The position numbers and the translations under genes are program-made. This document shows positions 52,913 to 62,195 of a stretch of 64,000 nucleotides of DNA, one piece after another; the first letter of the stretch is position 1; each line of letters starts with the position of its first letter. The notes beneath the pieces are model-generated. The model saw nothing but the letters and a program-made list of their open reading frames with translations. It searched no databases and was not told the origin of the DNA. Source of the DNA: JALOLV01 sp046295175 (GTDB lineage Bacteria; Bacteroidota; Bacteroidia; Cytophagales; Spirosomataceae); contig JBKBNY010000001.1 of NCBI GenBank assembly GCA_046295175.1, positions 682,001-746,000 on the forward strand, in the 5' to 3' direction.

Positions 52913-54091
52913 ATGAAATACTACAATTGCCACGCCCATATTTTTAATTACGATTGTATTCCACCCGATTTTCTGAGAAATCGTATCAGTCCATCATTCA
53001 TCACGCCAGTTGTTGATTCATTGCTACGAAAAGAATGGTTTGCTTCTTCGATGAGTTGGATTTTAGGATTATTTGGGAGCAAAAGTCAAGCAGGGAGGTT
53101 AGCCGAATTCGTCAAAATCGGTAAATTGGCTTTTCAAGAAGATATTTTCAGGAGACTGCAATCAGAATACGAGTCAAACTACAGTTTTGTTTTGCTCACG
53201 ATGGATTTCGACTTCATGGGGGCGGGTCAGCCCAACGATGATTTCCTGACGCAATTGGCTCACGTTCAGAATCTGAAACAAAAATACAAAGATTTGGTAA
53301 GACCTTTTCTTGGGCTTGACCCAAGAAGATTCGCAAATGCCGATGAAATGTTGGCGTTTGCTAAACATTATATCGAAAACCCCAACGTACCTTTTGCGGG
53401 TTTAAAAATATATCCGCCGCACGGATTTTATCCGTTTCACCCAAATTTCGATAAAACATTTGCTTACGCTGCCCAAAACCAAATACCTGTTTTGGTTCAT
53501 TGCTACCGTGGTGGTGGCTCATACTATGCACAAAATTCGCTGCCTCCGCAAACTTTTGGCAGGGTTTCGCTTGGCGATAGCAACGAATGTAAAACGTTTT
53601 TTACTGAGCTAAACCAACAATCCGATTTTTTTAAGAAACCAATGCGTCAGCAGACCGATGTTTTTCAGCATCCTGTTTGCTATTACGATATTTTGCGGAA
53701 ATACCCCGAACTGAAACTCTGCTTGGCACATTTTGGCGGAATAGACGAAATCAAACGAGAAGGAAAAGAAGATACGGCTTCGATTTTTGAACGCTCGTGG
53801 TTTAGTATCATCAAAGATTTAATCGAGGAGTTTCCGAATGTTTATGCCGATGTTTCGTATATTTTTGGAGAAATTAATAAGAAAGATTCGGTGATTCGAG
53901 ATACTTTATTCGACCCAAAACTCCAAGACCGAATCATGTTTGGGTCGGATTACTACATGGTTGTGAGAGAAGGTGACGAAAGCGAGATGCGACAAAAATT
54001 CGTTGATTATCTTGGAAATCCTACGATTTGGGACAAAATTGCGAGTCAAAACGTCGAAACGTTTTTAAACTCAAAACCAATCTTAGCCTAA
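52913..54091 (+). CDS. Amidohydrolase-family metal hydrolase
   Basis: A 392-residue TIM-barrel hydrolase without a signal peptide. Ligands expected of the amidohydrolase-2 group are NCHAHIFNYDC (HxH), the His in VLVHCYRGG, CLAHFGG and MFGSDYYMV (Asp). It has a central insertion (about 200-260) rich in Asn, Gln and Phe. It is coupled to the membrane protein upstream (2-base gap) and the Nudix gene downstream (4-base gap). Substrate is unknown; the context suggests a membrane-associated salvage or detoxification step. Confidence 0.83.
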   Translation: MKYYNCHAHIFNYDCIPPDFLRNRISPSFITPVVDSLLRKEWFASSMSWILGLFGSKSQAGRLAEFVKIGKLAFQEDIFRRLQSEYESNYSFVLLTMDFDFMGAGQPNDDFLTQLAHVQNLKQKYKDLVRPFLGLDPRRFANADEMLAFAKHYIENPNVPFAGLKIYPPHGFYPFHPNFDKTFAYAAQNQIPVLVHCYRGGGSYYAQNSLPPQTFGRVSLGDSNECKTFFTELNQQSDFFKKPMRQQTDVFQHPVCYYDILRKYPELKLCLAHFGGIDEIKREGKEDTASIFERSWFSIIKDLIEEFPNVYADVSYIFGEINKKDSVIRDTLFDPKLQDRIMFGSDYYMVVREGDESEMRQKFVDYLGNPTIWDKIASQNVETFLNSKPILA

Positions 54092-54095
54092 ATTT

Positions 54096-54629
54096 ATGCA
54101 CCGCCAACCACTTTTAAATTTATTGGCCAAACACCAACCATCCGACGAAAACGAAGCAAAAATGCTTACCGAAATGATTACGTTTGTCAATCAAAATCCT
54201 GATTGTTTTAAGCGTGAATTATTGATTGGGCATATCACTGGCTCGTCTTGGATTGTTGATAAATCTCGGAAATACGTTTTATTGACCCACCACCGCAAAC
54301 TCAATAAATGGCTTCAGCCGGGTGGGCATTGCGATGGCGACCCCGATGTACTCAACGTTGCACTCAAAGAAGCCAACGAAGAAACTGGTGTAGCGGGTAT
54401 CAAACCTGTGTCAGAAGATATTTTTGATGTTGATATTCACCTAATTCCCGAACGCAAAGGCGTGCCACAACATTATCATTACGATGTAAGGTTTTTACTT
54501 GAGGCCGATAAGGAAATACCTTTGGTAGTATCGGATGAATCGAATGATTTGGCTTGGATTGCGATAGGAGAATTACCCAAGCTAAATGATGAAGAATCTA
54601 TTTTGAGAATGGTTCGGAAGACTTTGTAG
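54096..54629 (+). CDS. Nudix hydrolase with divergent box
   Basis: A 177-residue Nudix-fold protein. The Nudix box runs from about residue 77 to 99. The second half is normal (KEANEETGV, with Lys for the usual Arg), but Pro83 stands where the first Glu of the consensus Gx5E is expected, preceded by GGHCDGD. Such HCDGD variants occur in real hydrolases, so activity is plausible. It is the last gene of the operon starting at 51984; a palindrome abuts its stop codon. Confidence 0.88.
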   Translation: MHRQPLLNLLAKHQPSDENEAKMLTEMITFVNQNPDCFKRELLIGHITGSSWIVDKSRKYVLLTHHRKLNKWLQPGGHCDGDPDVLNVALKEANEETGVAGIKPVSEDIFDVDIHLIPERKGVPQHYHYDVRFLLEADKEIPLVVSDESNDLAWIAIGELPKLNDEESILRMVRKTL

Positions 54630-54650
54630 AACGGGTTTAAAACCCGTTCT
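54628..54650. repeat. Palindrome at the Nudix gene stop
   Basis: AGAACGGGTTT (54628-54638) and AAACCCGTTCT (54640-54650) around one base. The first two bases belong to the TAG stop. It resembles the pair at 18376-18429 and may act as a terminator, though it lacks a T-run. Confidence 0.7.
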
Positions 54651-54668
54651 GTATTTTATAAACTCGTG

Positions 54669-55163
54669 CTACTTGGCATTTTTACAAGAATTCACCACCG
54701 TTTCAAAACGAGCCGCAATGTCTCTTACGGTAGTCTCATCTTTGGTTTTGAGGTCGAAACTGGTCTTATCGCCCTTACCATCTTTACCGTCGTTTACATT
54801 GAATGAGCCATTAATCGAGTTATCATTCCCAAAGCCCAAATTCATCTTGATTTTATCAGCAGGTACATCCAATTTCAAGTCATAAAACCCATCTTGATTC
54901 TTAACATACGATACTTTCCTGACTTCTTTCAACTGCCACGAAATCGTCATCGCGAAGTTAAAATCATCGCCTCTATCTTTGTCTTTTACGTCAATGTTCA
55001 TCTGGCATCCTTTAAACGAAAACTGTGCGTTGTCGTCTTTATCGCGAGACAAACTATTGAGTTTTTGAGCCAAAAAAGTAGTGTTTTGGGTTAGACTTTG
55101 GGCAAAAGTCGTAGAAACCATTGCGATTAGGGCAACAGTACAAACAAAAAATAGCTTTTTCAT
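54669..55163 (-). CDS. Secreted protein of unknown function
   Basis: A 164-residue protein with a signal peptide (KLFFVCTVALIAMVSTTFA). The rest is rich in Lys, Asp and Asn with alternating strands (FSFKGCQMNIDV, FNFAMTISWQLKEV, FYDLKLDVPAD), and two Cys (in FKGCQMN and near the end, VNSCKN) may bridge. No family is recognised. It stands alone, convergent with the Nudix operon. Confidence 0.65.
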   Translation of the reverse strand: MKKLFFVCTVALIAMVSTTFAQSLTQNTTFLAQKLNSLSRDKDDNAQFSFKGCQMNIDVKDKDRGDDFNFAMTISWQLKEVRKVSYVKNQDGFYDLKLDVPADKIKMNLGFGNDNSINGSFNVNDGKDGKGDKTSFDLKTKDETTVRDIAARFETVVNSCKNAK

Positions 55164-55322
55164 AAATGTAATTGTTTAGTTTTCTGAATGAAGATGCAGA
55201 ATTACATTTATGGGTTGCATTTAATAAATTAGTCAACCGGTTGGCATTTGGTGGTCATTCATTGTAAATGCCTTTCAATTGATTGACTATAAATGACTAC
55301 TGATTGACTAATTATGAATACA

Positions 55323-56942
55323 CTAATCTTTTATCAACCGTTTTGCTGCTACAAAATCACTACCAGTTACTTTGATAAAGTACCTCCCAGAAGCTACCCT
55401 AATCGGGATTTTTATGTTTTTTTCTTGAAAACTATTGAGATAAACGATTCTTCCATTCACATCAAAAAGCCTTACTTCAAACTGTTTTGAATTGGTTTCT
55501 CGTAGAATCGAAAGTTGGATTTCGTCAGTAAACGGATTGGGTGAAACACTGATTTCGCTGGTTGATTCGTCTTCTACCCCCGTGATTCCGTACAATTCGG
55601 CAATCTTGGCTGCACGCTCAAAATTCGGGATTCCGTACCCTAATAAACTATCAGGTTTTTGGTATTGGCTACCCGATTTTATCAAAATATCACGAATCTC
55701 CATACTCGTAAATCTCGGATAAGCTTGCCAAAAAGATGCTGCAAAACCCGCCAAAAGTGGCGAAGAAAACGATGTGCCGTTTGAAGTACCCACCGCACCA
55801 CTCGTTGCCCCTACTACTGTACTTTGCCCTTGGGCAGCTAATTCGGGTTTGATTCGCTTATCGAACGACGGCCCAAACGAACTAAAACTTGCCTTAATCT
55901 GCGTAGCCGTAACCGCCCCAACCGCAATCACCGAGTCGGCATCGGCAGGAGCTCCAATTTTCTGCCAAGCGGCGTTGCCTTCATTTCCAGCCGAACAAAC
56001 AATCAGCATACCCGTTGCTGCTGCAAAATCGGCCGCACGGGTAATAATTGTCGTTTTTCCGTCTAAATTTCTGAAGGTATAGTTTTGGGCTTGACTATCG
56101 AATTCGGTGTAGCCCAAAGAAGTATTCAAGACATCAACGCCCAAGCTATCGGCATATTCAGCCCCGAAGAGCCAGTTGGCTTCTTCGAGTTTGGTTTCCG
56201 AGCGTACGTCTTCGGTTTTCAATAACAAATAAGAGGCTTTGGGTGCAGTACCAACGATTTGCCCATCGGTAAACGCCGCCATGCAAGACAGTACGTTGGT
56301 TCCGTGGTTGTGGTCTTCATAAACCGAGGTCTCATTAAACACAAAATCGTAAGTACCCAAAATCCGCTTTTCGTCGTAAAGATGTTTGAAGAATGGGAGC
56401 TTATCGGCATTCAAAAATCCAGAATCCAAAACACCAATCCACATTCCTTCGCCACGAAAGCCTTTTTCGAGCATTTTATCGGCTCCGAGCATCGCCAATT
56501 GATTTTGCGAAAGTCCATTATCGGTTACCGAAACCGTTTCAAATTTATCTTTAGGTCCAAAAAACTGATTATCTCCACCCAAACGTACTTTAGTCAAATC
56601 TCCTTTACCTTCGAGGCCTTTCACAAAAGAGAGTTTTAGGATTTGAGCCAAATTGGCTTCGGTGGCTTCGACCAAAACACCATTAAACCAACGGCTTTTG
56701 TACCAGACCTTTCCGAGTTTTCGGACCTCGTTGATATAGGTAGGATTTGGCGGAAAATCTCGCTCGGTGATTTTGATATTTTGCTTAGTACGCCTTGCAA
56801 TCGAGCGAGCCGAAAGGAACTCGGTAGGTCTTGCAACCGAGTACGGCGAATTGGCCTTGTCTTTAAACAAAACAAAGTATTTATTCTGAGCGAATGTATG
56901 TATCGAAACGATTGAGAATAAAATAAGTAAAAGTTTTTTCAT
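55323..56942 (-). CDS. Subtilisin-like serine protease with T9SS sorting domain
   Basis: A 539-residue secreted S8 protease. The catalytic triad is Asp in WIGVLDSGF, His in DHNHGTNV and Ser in NGTSFSSPLLAG, with the oxyanion Asn in VCSAGNEGN. An N-terminal propeptide-like part precedes the Asp. The C-terminus is a T9SS type A domain (ISVSPNPFTDEIQLSI, then GRYFIKVTGSDFVAAKRL). It probably digests protein outside the cell after T9SS export. Confidence 0.94.
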   Translation of the reverse strand: MKKLLLILFSIVSIHTFAQNKYFVLFKDKANSPYSVARPTEFLSARSIARRTKQNIKITERDFPPNPTYINEVRKLGKVWYKSRWFNGVLVEATEANLAQILKLSFVKGLEGKGDLTKVRLGGDNQFFGPKDKFETVSVTDNGLSQNQLAMLGADKMLEKGFRGEGMWIGVLDSGFLNADKLPFFKHLYDEKRILGTYDFVFNETSVYEDHNHGTNVLSCMAAFTDGQIVGTAPKASYLLLKTEDVRSETKLEEANWLFGAEYADSLGVDVLNTSLGYTEFDSQAQNYTFRNLDGKTTIITRAADFAAATGMLIVCSAGNEGNAAWQKIGAPADADSVIAVGAVTATQIKASFSSFGPSFDKRIKPELAAQGQSTVVGATSGAVGTSNGTSFSSPLLAGFAASFWQAYPRFTSMEIRDILIKSGSQYQKPDSLLGYGIPNFERAAKIAELYGITGVEDESTSEISVSPNPFTDEIQLSILRETNSKQFEVRLFDVNGRIVYLNSFQEKNIKIPIRVASGRYFIKVTGSDFVAAKRLIKD

Positions 56943-57178
56943 TAGCTTCGGATGAATTTAGACTCTGATTTCAGGCTTCTCTCAATTAAAAATTGGGAAT
57001 CCAGATTTATGAAATTCGTTGTAAATGATTCTTTTTTCTAATAACGAAATTTTAGGATAAAACCGTTGCGTCATCGCAATTAATAAACACAAAGATAGGC
57101 AAAAAGGTTAATATGATATTCAGAGAAATTATTCAGAAAAAACCCTAAAAATACTTTCTTCTAAGCAGTTATTTAACT

Positions 57179-57186
57179 TAAATTTG
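57179..57186 (+). promoter_or_regulatory. -7 element for the secreted amidohydrolase
   Basis: TAAATTTG fits TAnnTTTG, 30 bases before the ATG at 57217. A TTG -33 box is not obvious. Confidence 0.4.
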
Positions 57187-57216
57187 TTTATCTAACACCT
57201 ACCTAAACTTCACTTC

Positions 57217-58539
57217 ATGAGAAAACTAACAATCCTCCTCAGTTTTGTTTCGACTATTTTATTTGCTCAAAACAAAAAAGCATTGGTCGGCGGCACCATG
57301 ATTGATGGCTTTGGCGGCGAGCCTCTCGAAAACAGCGTCATTATCATCGAAGGTAATAAAATCATTAGAATTGGTACAGTTGGCAATATCGAGATTCCGA
57401 AAGATGCCGAAATCATCAGCACCGAAGGGATGTCTGTCCTGCCCGGCCTTTGGGATATGCACGTGCATTTGATGCTAAACGGACACTCTGACTACACCCA
57501 TTGGGACAAAACCTACCTCGGTAGCCTCCGTAAAATCATCATGCCATCGTCGGCAAAACAGCTTTTGCTGGCGGGTGTAACCAGTGCCAGAGATTTGGGT
57601 GCTCCGCTCGAAGCCTCGATTGCGGTTCGAGATAGCATCAACAAAGGCTACATCGACGGGCCAACAATGTATATGTCGGGGCCATTTTTGCAACATGCCC
57701 CCTACCCCGGCACTGAGGCCTTTCGTTGGGGTGTCAATGGCGTGGCCGATGCACGAGCCAAAGTGCAAAAAATCGCCAAAGCGGGTGTTGACTGTGTAAA
57801 GTTGATTGACCAAGACCAAATGACGATGGACGAAGTAATGGCAATTGTGGATGAGGCTCATAAACACAAGCTAAAAGTGGTGGCTCATAGTCACCGCCCC
57901 GAGGAGATTCGTAGGGGGTTGAAAGCTGGAATTGATAATTTTGAACACACTGGTTTGGCTATGGCTCCTGAGTATCCAGAGGATGTGATGGAAATGATTA
58001 AAGAACGCACGGCTAATTCAAACACCAAACTTTTCTGGACACCGACCATCGAAGGACTTTTCAATTATGATTATATCCGTGATAACCCCGAAAAATTAGA
58101 CGACCCTTCTTGGCACGTAGGCTTGCCCGATAGCATTATTCGAGATATTAAACAAAGTTTGACGCATCCTTCTCGATTATCGTATTTTCAGGTAACACCC
58201 TACCGCAAACCTACTCTAAAAACCAAATTTAATCAATTGAAAAACTCTGGTGTGGTGATGCTGGTGGGTACTGATAGTGGTATTCCGATGAAGTTTCACA
58301 GCCAAAGTACGTGGAATGAATTGGATATTTGGGTTCGTGAAATGGGAATTGACCCACTACTTGCTATCAAATCGGCTACGTATTGGCCAGCAGTTTTTCA
58401 GGGTGTTGATGATAAAGTAGGTACAATTTCTGAAGGTAAATATGCCGATATTATCGCCGTAAAAGGCGATGTGCTACGATACATCAATCTACTGCAAAGG
58501 GTTGATATGGTTATCAAAAACGGTAAACGAATCAAGTAA
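57217..58539 (+). CDS. Secreted amidohydrolase (imidazolonepropionase-like)
   Basis: A 440-residue exported metal hydrolase. After the signal peptide (ILLSFVSTILFA) come the HxH motif LPGLWDMHVHLML, a Lys candidate in CVKLIDQDQM, His in VVAHSHRPEE, His in DNFEHTGL and the Asp in MLVGTDSGIPM. The C-terminal small beta domain has KYADIIAVKGD. It resembles the prolidase/imidazolonepropionase-like amidohydrolases common in Bacteroidota periplasm. The substrate is unknown. It faces fur across a one-base gap. Confidence 0.88.
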   Translation: MRKLTILLSFVSTILFAQNKKALVGGTMIDGFGGEPLENSVIIIEGNKIIRIGTVGNIEIPKDAEIISTEGMSVLPGLWDMHVHLMLNGHSDYTHWDKTYLGSLRKIIMPSSAKQLLLAGVTSARDLGAPLEASIAVRDSINKGYIDGPTMYMSGPFLQHAPYPGTEAFRWGVNGVADARAKVQKIAKAGVDCVKLIDQDQMTMDEVMAIVDEAHKHKLKVVAHSHRPEEIRRGLKAGIDNFEHTGLAMAPEYPEDVMEMIKERTANSNTKLFWTPTIEGLFNYDYIRDNPEKLDDPSWHVGLPDSIIRDIKQSLTHPSRLSYFQVTPYRKPTLKTKFNQLKNSGVVMLVGTDSGIPMKFHSQSTWNELDIWVREMGIDPLLAIKSATYWPAVFQGVDDKVGTISEGKYADIIAVKGDVLRYINLLQRVDMVIKNGKRIK

Positions 58540-58540
58540 T

Positions 58541-59011
58541 TTATTGATTTTCGGGGCGATGTTTACATTCATCTTTTTGGCATTGACCGTAAAGAATCAA
58601 TGAATGCTCAATGATATTAGATTGGTAGAATTCTGCGATTGTGTTTTGGATGGTTTGAATCCGAGGGTCGCAGAATTCTAAAACCCGATTGCAATTAACA
58701 CAAATCAAGTGACTATGTTGTTTACGACCAAATGCTCTTTCGTACCGAGCAGCATGAGTATTGCCAAATTGATGACGGATGATTAGTCCTAAATCAACCA
58801 ATAAATCAAGGCAATTATAAACCGTAGCTTTACTAACCGAAAAATTCTTTTCTTTCAAATCGTCGTAAAGTTCCTCGGCCTCAAAGTGGTCATTTCGGCT
58901 ATAAATCTCTTCCAATATTTTATACCGCTCTACTGTTTTTCGCAAGCCTAATTCCCCGATTCGAGTATCCAAAATAGCCCTTGCTTTCAAAAAATCGTTT
59001 TTATCATACAT
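58541..59011 (-). CDS. fur: Fur-family metal-responsive repressor
   Basis: A 156-residue winged-helix regulator. The DNA-binding half has ERYKILEEIYSRNDHFEAEE and the helix KATVYNCLDLLVDLGLI. The metal half has HSHLICVNCNRVLEFCD (CxxC zinc site) and a second Cys pair in CQKDECKHRP. This matches Fur/PerR/Zur. Which metal or peroxide it senses cannot be said. A small Cys-tailed protein gene lies 95 bases upstream in the same direction. Confidence 0.92.
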   Translation of the reverse strand: MYDKNDFLKARAILDTRIGELGLRKTVERYKILEEIYSRNDHFEAEELYDDLKEKNFSVSKATVYNCLDLLVDLGLIIRHQFGNTHAARYERAFGRKQHSHLICVNCNRVLEFCDPRIQTIQNTIAEFYQSNIIEHSLILYGQCQKDECKHRPENQ

Positions 59012-59106
59012 GATTCAGAATCTTTTAATTTAAGAAGTGTGCAGACTTAGGCTCTTGGCAGTTTTCGACTATCGAAAACGATATTTTTAGGGTTAGGTAA
59101 AAAATT

Positions 59107-59334
59107 TTATACGTCACCGTGCTTACAAATCTTGAAACAATTACACTTAAAACCTGCTTTTCGGACCGCACAATCAATCGAATCAGTCTGGATAGATTCT
59201 GGGCCAACAATCGAAATCTGCTGGTTTTGATAATCTATCGTAAAAGCATTTACTCCAATCTGGTTTAACTCCTCTTTCAGCACATCCAGCCTTGCAGGGT
59301 TATTTAGTTTTGTCAAAAAATTGATGGTCTTCAT
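59107..59334 (-). CDS. Small HMA-like protein with a cysteine tail
   Basis: A 75-residue protein. Residues 1-50 fit a ferredoxin-like heavy-metal-associated fold (KTINFLTKLNNPARLDVLKE, then VNAFTIDYQNQQISIVG). The usual GMxCxxC motif is missing, but the C-terminal 21 residues hold four Cys: CAVRKAGFKCNCFKICKHG. It precedes fur in the same direction, so a metal-linked role is plausible. The ATG at 59334 is used; a longer frame to 59391 has no clear support. Confidence 0.68.
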   Translation of the reverse strand: MKTINFLTKLNNPARLDVLKEELNQIGVNAFTIDYQNQQISIVGPESIQTDSIDCAVRKAGFKCNCFKICKHGDV

Positions 59335-59636
59335 GGTCAATTCATTTATTTGGTTTGATAAAACTTGCCGACAAAATAGCATCATCGGCAAGGATAGTTT
59401 CAGAGAATGAAATTTTCTGAGTAAAGCTAAAAAGTTTGTATTTGTTAATTTTATTTAGACTAATTATAAATAATATCACAAAGTTAAAAACAGATTTTAA
59501 ATCTGCAAGACATTATTTAGAATAATTTTAAATAAGAGGTTTAGATATGAAATTTTTCGGTCTGACTACTGTCCGACCTCGGTTGTAGAAAATCAAAATT
59601 TAGGAGCCAATTATCAACTTTTGAAGCATCGAAGAC

Positions 59637-59786
59637 TTAAAAATGTCTTTCGATATTCTTCTTTTTGTTCCACGGAGCAGTAGTGTGACGGGCTAAATCG
59701 TATAAAAAATAGAGAGACGCTGCTAAAAAAATCAGAAAAATGATTCTGAATATTTTTCGATTTCGATTTGCTGATGGGTTATCCAT
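59637..59786 (-). CDS. Small membrane protein
   Basis: A 49-residue protein with one transmembrane helix (IFRIIFLIFLAASLYFLYDL), a basic Arg/Asn-rich N-terminus (NPSANRNRK) and a basic tail (PWNKKKNIERHF). The ATG at 59786 gives the best N-terminus. Small proteins of this type with a PW-KKK end recur in Bacteroidota; function is unknown. It is divergent from the paraoxonase-like gene. Confidence 0.55.
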   Translation of the reverse strand: MDNPSANRNRKIFRIIFLIFLAASLYFLYDLARHTTAPWNKKKNIERHF

Positions 59787-59915
59787 ATCTGAAGCTGATA
59801 ATAATCTTTTTACTAAAACTAAGTACAAAATTAAATGGTTTTGGCTTTTTAGTAAAATGTATTCTAAAAATCATTAGATTTATACATAAAACCATCTCTA
59901 TCTACCCTATTTCAA

Positions 59916-60959
59916 ATGAAAACTTGGATAAAAATTGTATTGGCGATATTTGTTCTCGTCGCTCTATTTGTCTTAAAAACACTTTTTGATGCTGGCTCAT
60001 TCAAGAGTATTAATCCGCACTTTGACGGGCAAATTACCGAAATCGGAGGTTTTTTGAATGCCGAAGACATTGCAATCGACCAAAATACAGGTATTGCACT
60101 CATTTCTTCTGGCGAATTTGACGATATTCCCAACGCCAAACGTGGCGATATTTGGATGATAGATTTAAAAACGGATTCGTACAAACCAATCAATCTTACT
60201 GCAAATCTCGACCAAGCGGATTTTCGTCCGCACGGAATCTCACTTTATCAATCGCCCGAAGGCAAAAAGAAATTATTTGTGGTAAATCACCGAAAATCGG
60301 GCAATTTTATCGAAATCTTTGAATTTACTGATAGCACGCTCGTGTATCAAAAGAGTATTTCTGACCCATTGATTGTCAGTCCGAACGATGTTGTTGGTGT
60401 CGGCGAAAATAGTTTTTATGTAACCAACGACCACAATATACCCATGAGTACCAAGCGTATGTTGTCGGATTATTTGCAAATCGGTATCGGGAATGTGGTT
60501 TATTATGACGGACAAAAAGCAGCTCTCCAAGACGAAGGATTGAAATATGCCAACGGAATCAATGTATCGAAAGATAGAAAACTGGTTTTTGTGGGGCTTT
60601 CGACTGGCCGAAGTGTTGTGGTTTATGACAAAGATGCCACAGGGAAATTGTCGAAAATGGATGAATTAGACCTTGATACGGGTGTCGATAACATTGATAT
60701 TGACCCCGATGGAAACCTTTGGTTGGGATGCCATCCTCAATTATTGAAATTTACGGCTCATGCCAAAAATCATGAAAAACTCTCGCCTTCGCAGGTGCTA
60801 AAAGTGAAATACAACGGCAAAGGCTCGTTTGAAAGCACCGAGGTTTATCTCAATAATGGTAAACCGCTTTCGGCATCGAGCATTGGGGCAGTTTGGAAAA
60901 ATAAATTGCTAATCGGTGGAGTATTTGATGATAAAGTTTTGATTGGCAAAATGAAGTGA
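59916..60959 (+). CDS. Paraoxonase/SMP-30-like six-bladed propeller protein
   Basis: A 347-residue membrane-anchored protein: one N-terminal helix (IVLAIFVLVALFVLKTLF), then a six-bladed propeller. Calcium-site motifs of PON/SMP-30 proteins are visible in NAEDIAIDQNTGIALI, HGISLYQ, SPNDVVGVGENSFYVTNDH, GLKYANGINVSKD and DNIDIDPDGNLWLG. A lactonase or esterase activity facing the periplasm is likely, but the substrate is not known. Confidence 0.85.
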   Translation: MKTWIKIVLAIFVLVALFVLKTLFDAGSFKSINPHFDGQITEIGGFLNAEDIAIDQNTGIALISSGEFDDIPNAKRGDIWMIDLKTDSYKPINLTANLDQADFRPHGISLYQSPEGKKKLFVVNHRKSGNFIEIFEFTDSTLVYQKSISDPLIVSPNDVVGVGENSFYVTNDHNIPMSTKRMLSDYLQIGIGNVVYYDGQKAALQDEGLKYANGINVSKDRKLVFVGLSTGRSVVVYDKDATGKLSKMDELDLDTGVDNIDIDPDGNLWLGCHPQLLKFTAHAKNHEKLSPSQVLKVKYNGKGSFESTEVYLNNGKPLSASSIGAVWKNKLLIGGVFDDKVLIGKMK

Positions 60960-61158
60960 GGTTAATTTTTCGAGTAGTTCTCTTTTACCCTGTTTACTTT
61001 GCCGATTACTTTTCCATCAGTATTTCATACAGAAACCATGCACAACTAAGCAAAAAACATTAGTGGGAATACCACAATATTTTATATTTAAGATACTTAT
61101 TGTGAAAAAGTCTTTACTAATTTTGCCTAAAAGCAAACTAAATTCTCAATCATCATAA

Positions 61159-61166
61159 TACTTTTG
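61159..61166 (+). promoter_or_regulatory. -7 element for the AT-rich lipoprotein gene
   Basis: TACTTTTG fits TAnnTTTG, 17 bases before the ATG at 61184. A second match, TAATTTTG, lies at 61118-61125. Neither has a well-spaced TTG box. Confidence 0.35.
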
Positions 61167-61183
61167 TTTGAACACAAAAAATA

Positions 61184-61930
61184 ATGAAAAAGGTTACAAT
61201 TCTATTGCTCATAATTATTATTTCATGCAAAAAAGAATCTACTGTCTTTGATTCTTTCACAAATAATAAATTTACTCTAAAATCAATTACTTATAAAAGC
61301 GATAAATTGACATACACTGAGGATATATTCTATGATAAAAATTGGAGAATAATTAAGGTTAAGAACCAATGGCAGGAGTATAATATTGAGTACAACAAAA
61401 ACGAAATTTCAAAAATTAATTTCAAAAATGGAGAAGGTTCTGGCGTGTATGAAATTTCTTATGGAAAAGTTGGTACTATAAATTCTACCTATACTACCAA
61501 TTTTGAAAATAAAACTTATTTCTCAAAGGCTAATTTTGAACTAAACGATAAAAAGCAAATTATTCGTTTTTCTGATGAAATTATTAAATTAAATATCAGT
61601 TATGATAATTTGGGAAACATAGTTCAGATTGCAAATGATGAAAATACCTTTGAATTAAAAAATAATGCTTTTGATACAAATTACAATCCATATGCTTATC
61701 ATTACCAAAATTGGCTATTATTATCATTTTTGAGAAATAAGTACGAGAATACAATAAGTATAAATAATCCAATATCATCCACTATTCGATATTCCAATAA
61801 TAGTAAAATAAATATCAATTTTCTAAATTTTCAGTTTGATGAAAATAAGAATTTAATTGCCTTAAAAACACAAAATGACAGCAATAGGGATGAATATGAA
61901 ATGTTATTTACATATGTTTCAATAGAATAA
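61184..61930 (+). CDS. AT-rich lipoprotein of unknown function
   Basis: A 248-residue lipoprotein (lipobox IIIISC). The rest is Asn-, Lys- and Ile-rich with beta repeats like YEISYGKVG, KLNISYDNLGNIVQI and TIRYSNNSKININF, reminiscent of RHS/YD-type repeats. Its base composition is clearly more AT-rich than the neighbours, and palindromes lie downstream, which suggests recent acquisition. No family is recognised. Confidence 0.6.
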   Translation: MKKVTILLLIIIISCKKESTVFDSFTNNKFTLKSITYKSDKLTYTEDIFYDKNWRIIKVKNQWQEYNIEYNKNEISKINFKNGEGSGVYEISYGKVGTINSTYTTNFENKTYFSKANFELNDKKQIIRFSDEIIKLNISYDNLGNIVQIANDENTFELKNNAFDTNYNPYAYHYQNWLLLSFLRNKYENTISINNPISSTIRYSNNSKININFLNFQFDENKNLIALKTQNDSNRDEYEMLFTYVSIE

Positions 61931-61992
61931 AAAATGTACTAATAATGAACGGGGATACAATCTCTGTTTGGTTGAATGTTCAGTGAGTTAAG

Positions 61993-62167
61993 CTGATTTT
62001 GAAATCAGTCGTGGTGTAAGCCGTTAAATTCTATTTCAGGTTTCAACGGTATCGTAGTTTTTGGTAATTGTGTTCTTAGAAAGCTTGACACAAGTTTTGA
62101 CTGAAAGTCAGGAGACTTTCATTATATTGAGGTCGAAGACGCATTGCTTCGCAATAAGTCTTCGACC
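61993..62167. repeat. Palindrome cluster between convergent genes
   Basis: Three palindromes occur: CTGATTT/AAATCAG (61993-62008), GAAAGTC/GACTTTC (62103-62120) and a nested stem with GGTCGAAGAC (62131-62140) and GTCTTCGACC (62158-62167), whose loop holds ATTGC/GCAAT. They fill the gap between the AT-rich lipoprotein gene and the next minus-strand gene; terminator function is possible. Confidence 0.7.
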
Positions 62168-62195
62168 AGTGGTATTACGGATTCAATGCCTTCAA

